DNA from: Carettochelys insculpta
Taxonomy: Eukaryota; Chordata; Testudines; Carettochelyidae
Assembly: GCF_033958435.1 (NCBI RefSeq)
Contig: NC_134161.1
Location: 4,154,001-4,218,000 of the forward strand
DNA: 64,000 nucleotides
Direction of reading: 5' to 3'
Shown: positions 51,001-60,189 of the stretch, one piece after another
Numbering within the stretch: position 1 is the stretch's first letter
How the letters are laid out: every line of letters begins with the position of its first letter
Made by a program: the position numbers and the translations under genes
Notes under the pieces: generated by a model
The model's database searches: none
Seen by the model: the letters and a program-made list of their open reading frames with translations, nothing else
What the model was told of the DNA's origin: nothing

Positions 51001-54000
51001 GAAGGGGTATTTAGGGTATTTCAAGGGCTCATTGAAATCAGTGGTAGCTTTACTGTGAACTTCAGTTGACTTTGGATCGGGTCCTGAGAGTTTCATACGT
51101 GGGGAATGCTTCCAAGTGGTCTTGGCCAAAGCTTTTGCTGCCAGACTCTCTCTTGGAAAGCAATAGCAGAGCAGCTGGGTTGCCTGGATATCAGTCAAAT
51201 ATCCATTGCGTAGCCGGTTTCTCCCTCCTTGGCTGCCCCCATGTCCAGCTGCGGTGTGGGTATGGTTTAAGAGCTTGCTGTACCTGCTAGATGGACTCCC
51301 CTTTTCCTGCAGTGTTGAGCTGACCAAAGGAAAGGAGCTGTGAAGTGCAGCTCTCCTTTCTGCTGAATAAGCATCAACAGAGCTTGTGCTGTTAAAAATG
51401 AATGAGGGGCCCATGGCAAGTGGCGATCACTGTGATTCTCAAGCCTGAGCAGGCTGGAAATGAAATGCTGCTCCTCTTATGGAACCTTCACACCGATCGG
51501 TCACGATATTACCAGAAAGAGCCTGGCAATGCAGGGGAGTGATTGAGAGAGAGGGCATGAATTTCCAGACACTGGTCCTCTCCAAAGGGTTGTGTTTGAG
51601 GAAGCATGGCTTGGATGGCTCATTCCTGCTGAAGGAAAGGTTTTTTAAATAGTGTAGCAAACTTGAAAAGCAAGCGACACCCTTGTGTTTAAAGCGCTAG
51701 TCTGGGGCGTCTAGAGACCTGGGTTCAAATGCTTTCCCTGGTGCAGAATTCCCGTGTGATCCTGGGCATGTCACTTCATTTGCGTCTCTTTTCTATCTGT
51801 AAAATGAGAACAATAATCCTTCTTTCTTCCAAATGCAGAAAGTGTAACTGGTGGGGGAAAGGGCCTGTGATAATTTTTTCTGCCACTGCTTGTGCTGTAC
51901 CAGTCCTGCTGATAAGGGATCAAGCCCCCGCCTTACTTATTCATTCACTATAGACCCTTTCACCAGAGCTGTACTCGCTTTGTAATTAAATTGCAGCGCT
52001 TGTTCACACTTCTCGATAACTAGAAAGTGCAGCCTCTGAACAGCCCTTCAAGCCCTCTGCATTAATGCTGTGAGCATTAATTGCATAACAGACTGCCCCT
52101 CATGCAACACTCTTGTTTGTGAGGTGACTTGTGAACTGAAAGTCAAGTCCAAAGCCTCAGAACCCTGTTGGCAGCTCAACCCGCAAACATGACTGTCTAA
52201 CACCAGAGCACAATTCACATGTAATCAAAACAGCTAATTGGAATAGATCTGCAGGAACTTGGGAAAAGCTGTCTACAAAGGGACCTTTCATCTTTCTTCA
52301 AAAAAAAAAACAAAAAAAACGCTTTACATAGGACCTATCATGCCTCCAAGTTTTCTGGGCTCACGAGCCCCAGCCTGGCCTGGATAAGGCTAAAGAGGAT
52401 GCAAGTGGGGTAAGGAAACAAATTACAGCTGCAGAAGGAAAACAGGCTGTTGGATAATCGTGTTGAAGCTTCTGTTGCGCGCTCTTCCAAGTGGCCCTTA
52501 ACAGTGCAGCTGCTATTAGTTGGCTCACAAAGGTTTGCTTCTGGGCCTCGCCTTGCCAGGCTCTGCATTTGCAATGGTGCTGTAGCCATGTGGGTTGCAG
52601 TATATTAGGCCAGGTCAGTGGGCTAACTTCTGTGGTGAGAAGTGCTCCACAGAGCTCGACTTCAGGTCAGCTCTGGGCACGCTCACAAGAGGAGAGAATT
52701 TGGGAGGTTTCAGATACATCAGTAGGGAATCTTGCCTTGTGTGTGAACTCACATATGTGAAACAAAGCTGTGTGGGAAGCAGATTTTCCTGTCCAGGAAC
52801 AGTTCAGATTTTGATTTTTGGTGCTAATTCAGAATGCTCCTGAATCAACCTCCCTGCCACCTCAAATTTTTTTAGGTAAGTCAGTTTAACAGAAATGATT
52901 CTGAAACACTTTGATTTTTGATGTGTTTTTGTTGTTTCAGCCTTCCCCCAGCACCACTCCAATTAGCTGGCATTGGGAAATGAAAAAGTGTTTTGACTAG
53001 GAAAATTGATTTGTTTGTTTGTTTGTTTCCAATATGTCAAAAAAAATTGAAAAGTTCAGAAATGTTTGTTTCAAGTTGGAAGTTTCCACTAATGCTTTTG
53101 GTTTAGGGAACATCATTTTTTCACACAAAAATGTCATTTGTCAAAAAATTCCTGATTTTCTTTGGTGTTTAATCAGCACTCGTTGGCTGACTCCAGAGGG
53201 TGTGTCTGTCCTACAGCTGGGATTGAGACTCCCATTTGGGTAAACAGGCTTGCGAGCAGAGCAGAGCAGAGCTAGTGTGCTTAAAAAAAGCAGGGTGGCC
53301 CTTGTGGACTTAAGGCTAGATCAGATCTGGGCGGCTGGGCCTGCATCTATTTGTACCGTCAGACCCAAGCCATTGCTACTAATGGTAAATTAGCTTGTTG
53401 AATTTTACGATGATAGCACTTGTCTGACTATCTAAGCTGGGAGCATGTATCCTGCCACAGTGTAGACAAACCAGAGTCTTTAGCCCTGTCAAGCTGATGG
53501 ACATTCTATGGATTTGGCCTTTCGGCCTTTACCTCTTATAGGCAATTCTGGTATAACAATAGGCCCGTCCAGCTCTTCAGAAACTCTGGTGCTGGACAGC
53601 TCCCAGTGGCAGCAGCCCAGCTGCAGACAGAAAGAGAAGCCAGGATGCAGAAATTGCACACAAGCCCTTACGTTAGGTCTACACTATGAGATAAATTCGA
53701 ATTTAAGGCAGTTATCTCAATATTACCACTTGACTGTCTTCACTGTAAATTCCAGTAGCTCGATTTAGGGAGCACGAATACTGATATCATAATATCATCA
53801 GAAATGGCTGGGTGTCGCGTTAAGTTTGAGTTTAAAAGTTTGAATAAAGGCCAGTGTGGAAGCACCATGTCTTAGGATCGAATTTATTAGCCTCCAGAGG
53901 TGGCCCGCATGTAACCTACAATGCCCCTCCGTGCTCCACTCTGGCTGTAGCTTTCCAGGTGCGCAGGAATTAGGTAACAGAAAGACTGTGAATTTCAAAT

Positions 54001-57000
54001 CGGGACCAGGAAGCCTGTGGCTGTGGGCTCATGTTTGTATGACAGCCTGGGAAATGCCGCTCTTTCTTTGCTATTAGCGCTGTCAGTGCATCTACCCATT
54101 ACAAATAGCCCCAGCACGGACTTTATGGTTCTGTCTCTACACTTGGTATTTTCTTCTACGCTGCCTGGTGCCAGCTGCTGCCCCATCACACCACGTGGCC
54201 ACAAGGCTGCTGTGGGGGCTGTGCTTGTGTAAGAGGACGAGAAACTTCTCAGCGGTTTACATTTGTGCACGTTCCCTCTCCCTTCCCCACAGGTGCCACG
54301 CGGTCCGAGTCTTCCCCCGCTCAGCCACATCATCTGGCTGGCCCCTGACCCAATGAAAGGATGTGCCTGCTATTCAGTGCCGACCACGCTGCCAGGCAGC
54401 ACCAGGTCCTAGTTTGCATGAGGTTAGGGCTCCAAGGGTGGGAAAGAATTTTGGGGACTGGCAGCTGTTGGGGGGAATTCTCCCTCAGTGGCTAACATTT
54501 TCGGGGGTTTGCTGCCGCAAGGGGGGACTACTTCAGCGGGCCCCCCAGAAGCCCCCCTGAATCTCTCTGCCCCAACAAGGACCCAGGGGGCTTGCTACCA
54601 CCAGGTGGAAGTGTCCCCCGATGGCTAAGATTTTTGGGGCATTGCTGCCATTCCCTGTGTTGGCAATTTCTGTGTAGTGAAAAGGGAAGACAAAAATCTT
54701 TTTTTCCCTAGGCTTTTCTATCCTCTTTTTTCTAACTCTGCACCCCTTCATGCAGAGACGAGTGGGTGGAGGGCCAGTTGAGACACACAGACTGTGTACA
54801 GAAGCTGTACAGTAAACCCCCGAAATACACAGTTTCAAGTTGCATGTAACTCGCTTTAACACAAGTTAGACATAACTTGAAGCTGCTCTGTGGCTGTCAT
54901 CCTGCTGCAGGCAGATAGGCAGGCTAAGAGCCCCTTCTCCATACCTTCCCCCAGCCACATGGCTGGGGGAAGGCAGGGAGAAGCAGCCAGGAAACTGACC
55001 AGCCTTGGTGGACTGTTCAGTTTCCCAGGTCCCACAAGTGGCTGGGAGCCAAGTGGCAGCCTGGTTCCCAGCTCCCCCGCCCCAACTTATGTAAAAATTT
55101 GAGTTACGTGGGGTTGCAGGAATGCAACCTCCACATAACAAGGGCTTTTACTGTATAATGAACTGGGAACGCCAAAACCCTGCCCTCAGCAACTCGTTTT
55201 TCAAAAACTTTACTATCAATTCTTTCTTCATGCTGTCCATTGTCCCTGTGTTATTTTCAGGGATCGGCTGCAATCAAGGGAGGGTGGGATAGTCAGTGGA
55301 TGGCCAATTGAGAACACAGACTGTGCACAGAAGCTTTATAGAGGACTGGGAACCCAAAAACCCTTTCCTAAGAAAGTCTTTTTTCCAAATCTTTACTATC
55401 CACACTTCGTTCATCCTTTTCATTGTCCCTGTATTATTTTCAGGGATCAATGCAATCAGGGTAGCAGGGACAGTCAGTGGATGGCTAGTTGAGAAGACAC
55501 ACACTTGCTAATTTTTATAAAATCCTTGATAATTCATTTACAGAAAAAAAAAGATTTCTGGTAACTCGGCCATCTTCGTTACACAAAGTTCTTGACCCCC
55601 GCTCCCCTTTTACCTCTCGACTCTCTGATTTGCTCACTTAGATCATTTTTTCTGATTTGTCCTCCTTGATTACTGTTTTTGGTTCTCTGTGCTTTAAATA
55701 TTGAGTCTGTTCTGGTATGGCTATGATCTGGAGAAGTGGGTCTGTCCCACGAAAGCTCACCTAATCCATTATTTTGTTAGTCTTTAAAGTGCTACTTGAC
55801 TGCTTTTTTGTTTTAAACAAAGAAGCTGCCTTTTGCCTTACACTTGTTTTCTATTGTGGATCACCTGTGTGTAGACATAACACATTCCGGCATATTCAAT
55901 GGTGAGTTTCGTTAGAAGATCTTTCACTGTTGGTTGGCACACTTGGGTACACCTACCACTGTGATCCTGTGGGCAAATGGAGTTTTCAGTAGCCCTGTGG
56001 ATTGTCTCATTGTAGGATGAGAAAACAGAAATTGTCAGATGTCATCTCATCGTGTCACCAGTCCCCAAAGGTGCTAGGAGAAGGCCTAAGCCCCCTGCGC
56101 GAACTCTGTAAAGGAAGATCTAGGGATGTGTTTGTTTCCCCTTCAACCTTCCGACTCAAGATGTTTCTAACACTCTCTTTCTCTTTGGGGAGCCAGGTGG
56201 ACTTGGGTAACAGACACAAAGAGTGTGGAGCTCGGAACAAGAGAATGGAGGGGAAACTGTCCAGTTTCTCATCTCTAATAGGCTTGGCAGCACATAGAAG
56301 AAGTGCCCAAAACTTATGATTTTCAAGCTAAATGTTAAAAGTGGTTTGGACGGTAAGATTCAGTGACGCTAATGGGATGGGGTCTGTCTTATCTGTGGGA
56401 TGTAGTTAGGATTGCCTGGCATGGAAGGGTGACTCTGTACACATGGGACCCAGGGGCCCAGCCCAGGAACTGTGTGCACACGTGTGGGCATGTACGAGAA
56501 AGTAAAAAGGCATTAATGGCTGTGTGAAATTCTTGTTGGCTGATTAAAATTAGTTTCTTCAGACACTCTGTGGCTTCAGCCCAGAGGAGTTGGCTCTGTC
56601 GGGGCTGGCTGCAGCTTCCCAAACTTGCAAAGTGAAGAACACTGTAAACAATGTTGTCTGCTGGCGGGATGGGGGTAAGACGACGTGACGTTCGCTTTTA
56701 GTGGACCGATTCATTAATGAGGCATAAAGTGATTAGATAGGGTGGGATGGGGGCAGCATTTAGTTGTCTGTTGCATGCTCTGCTGTCTGTGTTGGGTTCC
56801 GATCATGCTAGACGACTTCCAGGGCAGTGGCTTCCTCGCTGATCTTACAAGTTTTTTTGCTTTTTTGGTTTTGTCTGCCCCCAGCCTTACATATCTATTT
56901 GGGCCAGAAGCTCGGCTGCTATAAATCAGTTTAGGCTATTTACATCTGTCAAATTATGCTGCTTTACTCCAGCTGAGGGTCTGGTCCTTTCCTTCTTGGT

Positions 57001-57948
57001 TTTATCATTGTTTTGTCATGACAGAAATTCCTTCCTTTCCTCTGTTCTGTCCTCTCTAATGATAAAGTATAGCATACATTTTGGAGGCCAGAAATGATGC
57101 TCCATGAAAGAGAACATCCAACCTGGCTTCAAAGGAAATTCCAGACCTCCCTTTATTTTGAAACCTGACTACTTCGTTGGTACCTGAGTGTTGCTTCCCT
57201 TGCTCAGGGAAAATGAAGAAACAATTAATAATTCCTAATTAATAACTGACAGTTATATGGGGAAAGTCTGCGCTGCTTGGAAGTAAGAGCAAGAAAAACA
57301 AACCGAGCAACTGTTCTGTTAACTGGCACCCCCCTCCCCCCCAAAAAAAATCAGTTTTGTATGATGAAAAACAAAGCATTTGGGGAGGAAATCTATTTAC
57401 TGAACTCAAGCACTTGGGCAACAGGTTCCAAATTGATACATAAATCACAGTGTTCTCGCTCCTTTTTTCAATCCCCTCTCCCTGAATAAGTCTAAACTTT
57501 TCAAGTCTGCAGCATTTTTCCAACCAGTCTAAAACTGAGCTGTGCGAAAACAGCCCGTTAGCCTGTCACCGAGGCTATTGCTTATTTCTCTCCTCCAGAG
57601 CCTGACCTGCATTTCTGACAGTCCTTTGAACAAGCAGCATCACAGAACCCTTTCCATAACCTGTTTCGGGTGTTTCCCCCCTTCTTCTGGCTGTACAGCC
57701 CATTTGTGATAATATGGATGACTCAAAAAACAAAAAAAACCTGTGTACAAAATAGTCCCCAAATCAAGGCAACAGGATTGTGTTAAAACACTTCTACGCA
57801 TTTCTCAGTAGCGTTAAAACACTTCAACACATTTCTCAGTACCTAAATGAGCCCCCTTAACTTTTCCATAAGTTGCCTTACCTTCACTTTGAAACATAAG
57901 AGTGACCAGCAGCAGGGCAAGAAATGCCCAAAGAACAGAGGGTGTCAT
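41735..57948 (-). CDS. HTR3A: HTR3A, 5-hydroxytryptamine receptor 3A (complete, nine coding exons)
   Basis: Cys-loop ligand-gated cation channel subunit; pentamers gate Na+, K+ and Ca2+ on serotonin binding at the plasma membrane. Exons join as 57948-57882, 49515-49349, 48558-48514, 47326-47217, 45852-45683, 45139-44979, 43813-43603, 42904-42671, 42033-41735. The total is 1464 bp (487 aa), with GT/AG at every junction and no internal stop. Seen in order: signal peptide; NRT and NST glycosylation sites; IWYRQ (loop D); PDILINEF (loop A); the Cys loop CSLDIYNFPFDVQNC; TSWLH (loop B); SDSYAEMKFY (loop C); M1-M3 nearly identical to human, with GERVSFK before M2; a diverged intracellular loop; the MA helix; M4 ending SVWQYA. 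HTR3B is excluded because the pore and Cys-loop blocks match 3A. Notable changes: Leu in loop E (QNLKP) and Gln in the MA helix (WLQVG). Confidence 0.97.
42671..42904 (-). CDS. HTR3A: HTR3A exon 8: M3 and the first part of the intracellular loop
   Basis: 234 bp from TGGCAG|GCATCT to CACAG|GTATGAG. It reads IYFVVCMALLVISLTETIL, then IVRLVHKQDLQPHVPEWV and KRLVLERATVLLCIRD. M3 and the following short helix are conserved; the rest (REKFYPSRTQSSEISRHLEN) resembles human 3A little. Confidence 0.96.
43603..43813 (-). CDS. HTR3A: HTR3A exon 7: transmembrane helices M1 and M2, start of M3
   Basis: 211 bp from GGCAG|GTGGTT to ATAG|GTATGA. It encodes VVIRRRPLFYAVSLLLPSIF, LMVMDIVGFYLPPDSGERV and SFKITLLLGYSVFLIIVS, then DTLPATAIGTPLI. 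The Glu of GERV forms the intracellular charge ring that selects cations. Confidence 0.98.
44979..45139 (-). CDS. HTR3A: HTR3A exon 6: loop C and the end of the extracellular domain
   Basis: 161 bp from CCCGCAG to TTCTAT|GTAAGG. It reads RDINISLWRQPELVKFDKSI, then FMNQGEWELLYVLSQFREF and SVEASDSYAEMKFY. The loop C Tyr before AEMKFY is kept. The preceding human Tyr is Ser here. Confidence 0.97.
45683..45852 (-). CDS. HTR3A: HTR3A exon 5: Cys loop, loops B and E
   Basis: 170 bp from CCTTCAG|TGTGGAT to AACA|GTACGT. It encodes VDVGKSPDIPYVYVRYHG, EVQNLKPIQVVTACSLDIY and NFPFDVQNCSLTFTSWLHN. The Cys-loop cysteines are 14 positions apart, as is usual. Loop E carries Leu where the human receptor has Tyr (codon 45783-45785). 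Confidence 0.97.
47217..47326 (-). CDS. HTR3A: HTR3A exon 4: binding loop A
   Basis: 110 bp: HWIDEFLRWNPEDFDNIT, then QMSLPTESIWVPDILINE, ending in the first two bases of a split Phe codon at GAGTT|GTAAGT. Same length as the human exon, as I recall it. Confidence 0.97.
48514..48558 (-). CDS. HTR3A: HTR3A exon 3: binding loop D
   Basis: A 45-bp exon too short for an ordinary ORF search: DEKNQVLTTYIWYRQ between AACAG and GTGAGT. The Trp and Arg of W-Y-R correspond to the loop D ligand-contact residues of the family. Confidence 0.97.
49349..49515 (-). CDS. HTR3A: HTR3A exon 2: N-terminal extracellular segment
   Basis: 167 bp with a CCCTTAG acceptor and a GTG|GTGAGT donor. It reads ARKGNNRTSNSTKPALLQ, then LSDYLLTHYKKGVRPVQDW and ends VYAILSV. 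Two N-glycosylation sequons (NRT, NST) precede the first helix. Confidence 0.95.
51680..51900 (+). repeat. MIR-like SINE
   Basis: Contains TAGAGACCTGGGTTCAAATG, TGATCCTGGGCATGTCACTT and a TCTATCTGTAAAATGAGAAC motif in order. This is a well-preserved MIR core region. Confidence 0.8.
53011..53028. repeat. (TTTG)n microsatellite
   Basis: Four and a half copies of TTTG. Confidence 0.85.
53665..53990. repeat. MITE-like repeat (uncertain family)
   Basis: Starts TTAGGTCTACACTATGAGAT and has AATTCGAATTTA, CTCGATTTAGGG and GATCGAATTTATTAG motifs, then a CTACAATGCCCC segment. This layout recalls a short inverted-repeat element common in turtle DNA. I cannot name it, and the right edge is uncertain. 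Confidence 0.4.
54810..55153. mobile_element. Tigger/pogo-like MITE with TA target duplication
   Basis: Left end CAGTAAACCCCCG and right end GGGCTTTTACTG are imperfect inverted repeats, flanked by TA on both sides (54,808-54,809 and 55,154-55,155). It is 344 bp with no transposase. It interrupts one unit of a tandem repeat at exactly the point where the next unit runs on uninterrupted, which confirms both edges. Confidence 0.75.
54944..54973. repeat. Perfect 14-bp hairpin inside the MITE
   Basis: CCTTCCCCCAGCCA and its exact reverse complement are separated by two bases. GC-rich and able to form a stable stem. Confidence 0.9.
55610..55815 (+). repeat. Sauropsid interspersed repeat fragment (unnamed)
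   Basis: Contains AAATATTGAGTCTGTTCTGG, TGGGTCTGTCCCACGAAAGC, then TTGTTAGTCTTTAAAGTGCT and ACTTGACTGCTTTTTTG. I remember this order from many turtle sequences but cannot name the family. It shares the CCCACGAAAGCT motif logic with the foldback element at 59.6 kb. Confidence 0.5.
57882..57948 (-). CDS. HTR3A: HTR3A exon 1 coding part: signal peptide
   Basis: 22 codons plus one base, MTPSVLWAFLALLLVTLMFQ then SE, a typical hydrophobic signal sequence, ending at donor GAAG|GTAAGG. The length equals human coding exon 1 exactly. An upstream in-frame ATG at 58,068-58,066 would add 40 residues rich in charge and aromatic residues. The inner ATG was chosen because it places the hydrophobic core at the N-terminus. 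Confidence 0.85.
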
Positions 57949-59139
57949 GGCTTTGATCCAGAGGGTCGCCGTCTTTCTTTGCTTCTCTTCCCAATGATTC
58001 CACGCGTAGGGCTGAGTCGTCAGGATCTCCACTGCTGGCTCTCTTTTTCTATTCCTCCCGCACCCCAACTTATCCTCCCCCTCACCCCATCCTTCCCTCT
58101 GCAGATAAAGGGAACCTAATCAGGGCAGCAGGTATACATTTTGCTCCCTTCCCCCCAGTGGTCAGGTTTTTGAAAATGCCTAATTAATCAGACTCCTCTG
58201 CTGCATCAAATTTCAGGCTGAGAGGATTTAAAAAAAAAAAAAAAGGAACCCACCCACCCAGACTGATGTCACACAGGACAAATGAACAGTGCCTCTCTGT
58301 CTCTCCCCAGTCAGGGAGGGCACTGGGATGTCTGCGTGAGGTTAACCAGGGAGGCAATTTGTTACCTGAGATCGGGCTAAAAGCTGTTTCAGATAGAATC
58401 GATGGTGATGGTTTTTCTATAATTTGTTTTAAATCTCATCTTTGCTGTAGAGAGAACTCCAATTTGAGATTGGAGTTTAACAGAGATGAATAATGTTAAC
58501 TATCTCTCTGCTAGTGTGTTGTGTGAAAAGAGGGTGAGGTTTGCTGCAGCAAGATTTATGAAATTACTGTAACGTTTACATTGCATACACACCATGAGAC
58601 CTCTCTTAAGGAGCACAGTGCCAATGCAGGAGCAGGGATCCTTTGGAGTTTTCCCACCCAGTTTTGCTGAGATGAGGATCCACCTGTGGGTAACTGGTGT
58701 GTGGTCACTGCAGGCTGATTTCAAGCTGTCTGTTTGGTTTAACTGGCTAAATTGAGGGAGCTGACTTGATTTCTCTGGAGTTAGGCCTGCTTCCTCCGCA
58801 GTGAATTGGATGTCTCTGTTCAGGCATGTGTGGGACAAAGTAGAGATAAGTGTGTGGTTGAGCATGTGTGCGTGCACGTCTAGAATGTTACAATTTTCTG
58901 ATTATTGTTTAATGTTTTCTTTGTAGAGAAAAGAGCAATGTTCCAAGTAAAACAAATTCACCCTGATAACTCCAGTGACTTCAGTGATGTAACTTACTCC
59001 TGAGATAGATCTATGTCATTGATGACACAATCGGACCTTTTATTGCGTTTCAGCCAAAGCTGAAAAACATCTTCCTCATCCTGTCCTTTTTCTTTAGCAC
59101 CCGCCTGCCTCTTTCTCCCTGCTCTCATGCAACTCTGAG
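57949..59139 (-). other. HTR3A 5' leader and upstream flank
   Basis: About 1.2 kb. It holds the 5'UTR and probably the promoter, but no TATA box or CpG island is evident. A poly(A) run at about 58,231-58,244 and a purine-rich stretch follow. A frame at 58,500-58,877 (minus) resembles no family. Confidence 0.5.
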
Positions 59140-59850
59140 GTTTATTCATAGATTCCCAGGCTGGCAGGGATCACCTGTGATCTAGTCTGACTTCCTGCAT
59201 AACAGGAGCCCAGAGCAATTCTGCGAGCTGATCATTCAGAAAAACATTGTCTGGATTTAAACATTTCAAGTGATTGAGGGAGAATTGGTTATAACCATTG
59301 CTAAGTTACTACTGTCCAGCCTCTACATCTTATTTCCAGGCTGAATTTTGCACGTTTCAATTTCCATCCACTGGATCGTGTTCTATCTGCTCTAGCAGAT
59401 TGAAGAGTCCTTCCTAAATATTTGTTGCCCAGCTAGATACTTATAGACTGCCCTCAATTTACCCTTTAACCTCCTCTTTGTTAAGCTAAATAGACAGAGC
59501 TCCTCAAGCCTAACATTATAAGGCATAACAAGAAGTCTTGTGGTACCTTATAGATGAACAGATATTTTGGAGCATAAGCTTTCGTGGGCAAGGACCTGCT
59601 TCATCAGATGCATCTGATGAAGTGGGTCTCTGCCCATGAAAGCTTATGCTCCAAAATATCTGGTCATCTATAAGGTGCCACAAGACTTCTTGTTGTTCTC
59701 GTAGCTACAGACTAACACAGCTACCTCTCTGATACTATAAGGCATATTTTCTAATGGTGGCACTTCTCTGCGCCCCACCTTCAGCGTATCACCGTCTTTT
59801 TTAAATTGTGGTCACCAGAACCAGACACAGGGCAACACAAGTGGTTGCAC
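59140..59850 (-). mobile_element. Old CR1 LINE 3' fragment, split by a foldback insertion
   Basis: On the plus strand it shows the CR1 3'UTR in antisense (ATAGATTCCCAGGCTGGCAG, then ATCTAGTCTGACTTCCTGCA), followed by CTCAAGCCTAACATTATAAG, the antisense of the conserved C-terminal ORF2 region. It is strongly diverged. The foldback element at 59,528-59,735 sits inside it. Confidence 0.75.
59528..59735. mobile_element. Foldback (palindromic) element with 11-bp target-site duplication
   Basis: Bases 59,528-59,693 form a near-perfect inverted repeat: two arms of about 83 bp with roughly seven mismatches, meeting at CAGATGCATCTG (centre 59,610/59,611). A tail of about 40 bp follows, ending CAGCTACCTCTCTGATAC. 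The whole is flanked by TATAAGGCATA at 59,517-59,527 and 59,736-59,746. No coding capacity. The family is common in turtles as I recall, name unknown. Confidence 0.8.
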
Positions 59851-60189
59851 CAAAGCCAAATGCAGAGATAATGTTCCCTCTCACCTCTTATTGGAGTCTC
59901 CTGGTTCTGCATCCAAGGGGAATATAAGCACTCAGTGCGATTGTGGCCCACACACCTAGGTGTGGTTAACTGTCCCATGTAGTGGTACCTAGACCATGCC
60001 ACAGACAAAGAATAAGTGTCCTCTACAGTGTAAGCTGAGAGCCAGCTGGCCTTCAGCTCAAGTTGTAGCAGCACCTGCACTAAGCTCGCGAGGGCACAAG
60101 TTTGAGTCTGTCTGAGGGCAGTCACACGATATGGGGGCCAAAACAGCTAACATGGAGTATCTCATTAGCACTTTTGGGCCATCACATTC

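Larger units (their letters stand above)
54755..55505. repeat. Tandem repeat, about 180-bp unit, interrupted by a MITE
   Basis: The segment TGTCCCTGTGTTATTTTCAG near 55,242 recurs near 55,424 with one change. GAGAACACAGACTGTGCACA near 55,308 recurs near 54,779 as an ACACAGACTGTGTACA-type copy. GACTGGGAACCCAAAAACCC near 55,344 matches AACTGGGAACGCCAAAACCC near 55,161. The array is about two full units plus part of a third. Once the inserted element at 54,810-55,153 is discounted, the spacing is about 180-190 bp throughout. Confidence 0.8.
49516..57881 (-). other. HTR3A: HTR3A intron 1
   Basis: An 8.4-kb intron that holds most repeats of this gene: a MIR-like SINE (about 51,680-51,900), a TTTG microsatellite (53,011-53,028), a MITE-like stretch (about 53,665-53,990), a 180-bp tandem repeat with an inserted MITE (54,755-55,505) and a repeat fragment (about 55,610-55,815). 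The remainder is unassigned unique sequence. Confidence 0.85.

Noticed and set aside
59781..60125. 114-codon minus frame between the foldback element and the young CR1
   Set aside because: It overlaps the diverged CR1 edge and has no recognisable motif; treated as chance.
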